Of a DNA stretch of 8,785 bases, positions 6,449 through 8,785 are shown piece after piece. Numbering within the stretch: the first letter of the stretch is position 1; the number at the start of each line of letters is the position of its first letter. Source of the DNA: DAIDJM01 sp964250215 (GTDB lineage Bacteria; Pseudomonadota; Alphaproteobacteria; Acetobacterales; Acetobacteraceae); the NCBI GenBank assembly GCA_964250215.1, contig CAXUEX010000119.1, positions 1 through 8,785 of the forward strand, given 5' to 3'. The translations under genes were made by a program, and so were the position numbers. The notes beneath the pieces are model-generated. The model was not told where the DNA came from, ran no database searches, and saw nothing but the letters and a program-made list of their open reading frames with translations.

Positions 6449-6741
6449 CAGCCCGGGGGCGGCGCGCTTTGGCCGATGGTGCGCCAGACGTTCAACAGGC
6501 CGGCGGCGATGCCGAGGGCCAGGAACAGCAGCAGGAACAGCGGCCGCGTGTGCAGCCAGCGGTCTAGCGCCCAGCCGATGGCCAGCCCGACCGCGAGGGC
6601 GGAGACCAGTTCGACGCCGATGCGCAGCGCCGGGCCGAGACCCTGCGCGATGGGGCGCGGCGGGCGGGAAGCGGGTTCCAGGCGCTGGCGGAGCCGTGCC
6701 GCGTGCAACCGGGCTTCGAAACCTTCGTCGTCGGCGGCCAT
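6448..6741 (-). CDS. atpI: ATP synthase assembly protein AtpI
   Basis: A 97-residue small membrane protein of the AtpI/AtpZ group, which helps assembly of the c ring and may affect ion supply, and is usually the first gene of the operon. A basic N-terminal tail (1-36) precedes two membrane helices (about 40-62 and 67-88). The first carries the typical glycine ladder ending in Asp (GLAIGWALD, 52-60). The ATG at 6741 has AGAAGG seven bases upstream. Position, size and topology agree with the call. The family is weakly conserved in sequence, so the order of the neighbouring genes is important support. Confidence 0.88.
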   Translation of the reverse strand: MAADDEGFEARLHAARLRQRLEPASRPPRPIAQGLGPALRIGVELVSALAVGLAIGWALDRWLHTRPLFLLLFLALGIAAGLLNVWRTIGQSAPPPG

Positions 6742-6998
6742 GCCCGCGCCTTCTGCTATTGGAATTGGGACGACAAGTGCCGGTTATGGCTGGGAGCGGA
6801 CTGGCAGCCTTGGGGGGCGTCGGCGAAAAGCAGACATACCCGGCTGCACGGCTGCAAACAGCTTACAACCCAATCCGGACCGTCTCATACCGGTCAGATG
6901 CTGCTCCCTCCGTTAGCGGCTTTGAACCGGACGGTCCGCTTCACACCTGGACAACATATTGAGGGGTCAGCAGCTTCCTCTCCCGCGCAACAGGGTGG
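6742..6998. other. Intergenic spacer upstream of the atp operon
   Basis: This 257-base gap must hold the main atp promoter on the minus strand, together with the 3' end of the DUF488-partner transcript. I see no convincing -35/-10 pair. The strongest structure is an inverted repeat at 6876-6938. There is no tRNA-like fold and no plausible gene. Confidence 0.5.
6876..6938. repeat. Spaced 9-bp inverted repeat with internal half-palindromes upstream of atp operon
   Basis: CGGACCGTC (6876-6884) and GACGGTCCG (6930-6938) are exact reverse complements 45 bases apart. The right copy is itself part of the 11-bp hyphenated palindrome CGGAC-G-GTCCG (6928-6938). The left copy is followed by CGGTC at 6891-6895, which pairs with GACCG (6878-6882). 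The recurring GACCG/CGGTC core suggests a binding site for a dimeric regulator, or a folded leader/terminator of the upstream transcript. Neither a T-run nor a promoter is placed to decide. Confidence 0.4.
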
Positions 6999-7799
6999 TC
7001 AAAGCGCCAAGGCCGCCTGGCTGACCTCGTCGAGGCGAAGCACTCCAACCAAGAGCCACTGGTCCGGGTGCCGGGAGTGCGTGCCCATGGCGAAGGTCAT
7101 CCCGGCGGCTGGATATTCCTCGTTGAAGACGGCGCCCATCCTCTCCAGGGCAGCCTTCGCGCCAAGCCGCCTTTCCCATTTGTAGAACGTAGCCGCGGTC
7201 TCCCAGTCCTCGCACGTCATCTCGTGCCCAACGCCGTCCTCGGTCTCGAACTGAAATTTGAAGGCATAGGGGCATGGGTTTAGGGCTGCCAGTTCCGCGT
7301 CCAGAAATGAGAGCTGGTCGGACGCCGCCTGGTACTTCTTCCTCTCGGCCTCGATCTGCGACGTAGTCTTCGCCTTCCAGCGAAACCTGGTCTTGAGGGG
7401 GCGCACCAGGGTCAGACTCCTGCCGAGGACCGCGGCAGCGTCCATGGAGGGCAGCACCAACGGGTTCAGAAAACGCGCCCTCTCGCCGCGGGGCATCTCT
7501 GCTCCGACTGTGATCGTGTCCTCCTGGACTCGGCGGCTCTCCCAACGCGCGTCGCCGCCCCTCGGGCTGAACCAGTCATACTCGATCCATTGCCAGCGGC
7601 CGAACTGGCTCCGGAGCCTGCGGAAATGGACGGGGTATTGGCGGCGCCATTCGCCGCGGTCGGTCACGCCGGCGCAGCATACCGTTTCGCCTTGGCGCGC
7701 CCCGGCGTGTGGAATCGCTTTTACGAGAACCAGGACTCGGTCATGCCCAGACGGGGGCCGCAGGTTCGGTGGTGTTCCTGTTGACGACGGCAAGCCCAC
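6999..7799 (-). CDS. Conserved hypothetical partner of DUF488 protein (VLVLVKA N-terminal strand family)
   Basis: I cannot name the family. From memory, proteins of this kind begin with M-x-VLVLVKAYP, then ETVCxAG(V/I)T and GEW-RLYP, and can neighbour DUF488 genes. Here the equivalents are VLVLVKAIP, ETVCCAGVTDRGEWRRQYP and WIEYDWFSP, then a basic and helical middle (KTRFRWKAK, IEAERKKYQAA), YAFKFQFETEDG, HEMTCEDWETAATFYKWERR, and a final FAMGTHSRHPDQWLLVGVL. There is no signal peptide or membrane helix, so it is probably cytoplasmic. The start is unclear. The ATG in the ATGA overlap with the DUF488 stop (7744) is out of frame by one base. In frame, GTG 7799 has GGAG six bases upstream and gives 266 residues, so it is used here. 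If one base is missing near 7737-7744, the protein would start at 7744 with 248 residues. Function unknown. Linkage to DUF488 suggests a joint role. Confidence 0.7.
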   Translation of the reverse strand: MGLPSSTGTPPNLRPPSGHDRVLVLVKAIPHAGARQGETVCCAGVTDRGEWRRQYPVHFRRLRSQFGRWQWIEYDWFSPRGGDARWESRRVQEDTITVGAEMPRGERARFLNPLVLPSMDAAAVLGRSLTLVRPLKTRFRWKAKTTSQIEAERKKYQAASDQLSFLDAELAALNPCPYAFKFQFETEDGVGHEMTCEDWETAATFYKWERRLGAKAALERMGAVFNEEYPAAGMTFAMGTHSRHPDQWLLVGVLRLDEVSQAALAL

Positions 7800-8265
7800 T
7801 CCTGACTCCGATGTGGCGGATTCGGACCGGGACCGTAGCATGGACCGCTTCCGCAACCAGTGTCCGGTGACAGGCCGTGTGGTCGCGTTCAAAGCACATC
7901 AGGCAGACCCCGCCCGACGCCACATGGTTCGCAGCGATGGCTAGGTCGAACTGGGCGGTGGACGTCCGCATGTGCGCGCGAAACACCCTAAGAAAACGGG
8001 CGTGATCACCGACCCGAGCGGCCTCCCTGCCCGGCTTAGGGTCGCCCAAACCCTTTAGGTGCAGGTAACGGATGCCCACTGCCTCCAGGGCCGTGGCGAG
8101 CGCCGTCTTGGCAAACCCTTTCCGGCGGGAGATAGGCAACTCGCGGACGTCGATCAGCATCCGGACTGAAGACAACTTCAGTGTGGCAATGAAGTCGTCC
8201 AGCGCTGCGCCCTCGTAGCCGATGGTCGCTAAAGATAGGGCTTGGTCCTTCATGTGGAGCGTCAT
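7741..8265 (-). CDS. DUF488 domain protein
   Basis: A 174-residue cytoplasmic protein, usual length for single-domain DUF488 proteins, whose biochemical role is not established. The family's blocks appear in order: ATIGYEG (13-19), the LIDVRELPISRRKGF segment (37-51), YLHLKGLGDP (67-76), and LMCFERDHTACHR (122-134) with its Cys-x(7)-Cys-His pair, which looks like an active or metal-binding site. Start choice is uncertain. ATG 8265 is used, ATG 8253 would trim four residues, and TTG 8289 would add eight. None has a clear Shine-Dalgarno sequence. The TGA stop at 7741-7743 overlaps the ATG of an ATGA, typical of translational coupling to the next gene, although the frame does not fit. Its codon third positions look somewhat less GC-saturated than in the atp genes, which may mean the pair was acquired. 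Confidence 0.88.
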   Translation of the reverse strand: MTLHMKDQALSLATIGYEGAALDDFIATLKLSSVRMLIDVRELPISRRKGFAKTALATALEAVGIRYLHLKGLGDPKPGREAARVGDHARFLRVFRAHMRTSTAQFDLAIAANHVASGGVCLMCFERDHTACHRTLVAEAVHATVPVRIRHIGVRSGLAVVNRNTTEPAAPVWA

Positions 8266-8522
8266 GCGCGGCACGGTCGAGGGCGTCAATTGCTCGCGAA
8301 GTTTGTCAGGGCGGGGGGAGACGCCATTTATCAGGAAGCCGATTAAAGCGCCTGAAGGGCTAACTTGGGCGCAAAGCCGCCCCGTCGAGGTTCCAGCTAG
8401 AAACGTGGTTGGGAGCGGGCTCTCGTTCGGGTCAAGACGAGGCCGATCCTAGTTGAACCGCAGTGCACTGCACCGCATCCCAATCACCCCATCTTCCGTA
8501 TCGCGGCTTTTATGGCCGGAAG
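8266..8522. other. Gene-free spacer between the C-terminal gene fragment and DUF488
   Basis: About 257 bases without a plausible gene. It should hold the DUF488 promoter (minus strand) and the terminator of the gene at 8523. A -10-like TTTAAT is visible on the minus strand near 8341-8346, but no good -35 lies 16-18 bases before it. A 12-bp palindrome lies at 8460-8471, and the octamer TATGGCCG occurs twice at 8511-8532. I found no tRNA fold or att-like repeat. Confidence 0.45.
8460..8471. repeat. 12-bp perfect palindrome
   Basis: GCAGTGCACTGC is its own reverse complement and contains A/T positions, so it is less trivial than the G/C-only palindromes elsewhere in the window. It lies about 50 bases downstream of the stop of the gene at 8523 and about 195 bases upstream of DUF488. 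It could be an operator half-site pair or part of a terminator, but there is no T-run next to it. Confidence 0.4.
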
Positions 8523-8785
8523 CTATGGCCGCGGATCGTTCACCGGTGGCAAGGGGGCCGGCGCGCCGGACGCGATGGGGACGGTGACCTGCAAGCCGGG
8601 GGCTTTGGCGACGTTCTTGTCGTCCATGGCCTGCGGGCTGGAGCCTTGGACGTAGCCTTCGCCGACCGGCGGATAGTGGATGCCCATCAGGGCGGGGCTG
8701 AAATCCGTTCGCTGCGGCGCGGTGTTGACGGGCGGCCCCTTGCTTTCGTCGGGCACGGGGGCGGGCGAGCCGGGCTCGGCGGGGG
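8523..8785 (-). CDS. Pro-rich hypothetical protein, C-terminal part (cut by window edge)
   Basis: The frame is open from the window edge to a TAG at 8523, giving the last 87 codons of a longer protein. A GTG at 8756 inside the frame is unlikely to be the true start, since the frame continues upstream with the same Pro/Ala/Gly/Ser composition. The fragment is rich in Pro and low in charge, with FSPALMGIHYPPVGEGY in the middle and a final GAPAPLPPVNDPRP. That kind of sequence is common in exported or lipid-anchored proteins of this group, but the N-terminus is missing and no domain is recognised. It is the same strand and orientation as the DUF488 pair, about 257 bases upstream of it. Confidence 0.55.
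   Translation of the reverse strand, partial: PAEPGSPAPVPDESKGPPVNTAPQRTDFSPALMGIHYPPVGEGYVQGSSPQAMDDKNVAKAPGLQVTVPIASGAPAPLPPVNDPRP

Noticed and set aside
6015..6962. 315-codon plus-strand open frame across the atpI-atpB gap and atpI
   Set aside because: It is an Arg/Ala-rich low-complexity translation crossing two genuine minus-strand genes, with no plausible domain.
8266..8522. tRNA gene or integration site next to the DUF488 cassette
   Set aside because: No cloverleaf, no T-loop GTTCGANNC sequence, and no matching direct repeats at the cassette ends were found by eye.
1..8785. CRISPR array, insertion sequence or transposase
   Set aside because: No regularly spaced repeats, no terminal inverted repeats flanking an ORF, and no transposase or Cas-like motifs in any frame.

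Overview
The window looks like chromosomal DNA of a high-GC alphaproteobacterium, probably Rhodospirillales/Acetobacteraceae-like. This rests on the F0 gene order atpI-atpB-atpE-atpF'-atpF, the separate b' gene, and the strong GC bias at third codon positions. The genus cannot be fixed from the sequence alone. All genes except one lie on the minus strand.

Layout, left to right. (1) Positions 1-413 hold the N-terminal part of an unrecognised Ala/Pro-rich protein, cut by the window edge. It starts just after a glutathione S-transferase-like gene (445-1125, minus). (2) Divergent from the GST is a YafY-type HTH/WYL transcriptional regulator (1228-2253, plus). The 102-base spacer between them carries a near-perfect tandem 10-bp repeat that could be an operator. 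(3) Convergent with the regulator is a secreted phosphoesterase of the AcpA/phospholipase C superfamily (2312-3967, minus). It has a C-terminal Fn3-like extension and an alanine where the nucleophilic Ser/Thr is expected. (4) The F0 sector of ATP synthase fills 4054-6741 on the minus strand: atpI, atpB, atpE, atpF' and atpF. The genes are tightly packed except for a gap of about 300 bases between atpI and atpB that contains a strong hairpin and a possible internal promoter. (5) After a 257-base spacer comes a two-gene cassette: a DUF488 protein, and downstream of it an unnamed partner whose N-terminus starts with a VLVLVKA strand. The DUF488 stop forms an ATGA overlap whose ATG is one base out of frame with the partner. 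(6) After another spacer without genes, the window ends inside a Pro-rich, probably exported protein (8523-8785).

Functionally, the ATP synthase genes form one membrane module: a is the proton channel, c the rotor ring, and b/b' the peripheral stalk. F1 genes are not in the window. The GST and WYL regulator form a plausible regulator-target pair. The DUF488 pair is the least understood part of the window.
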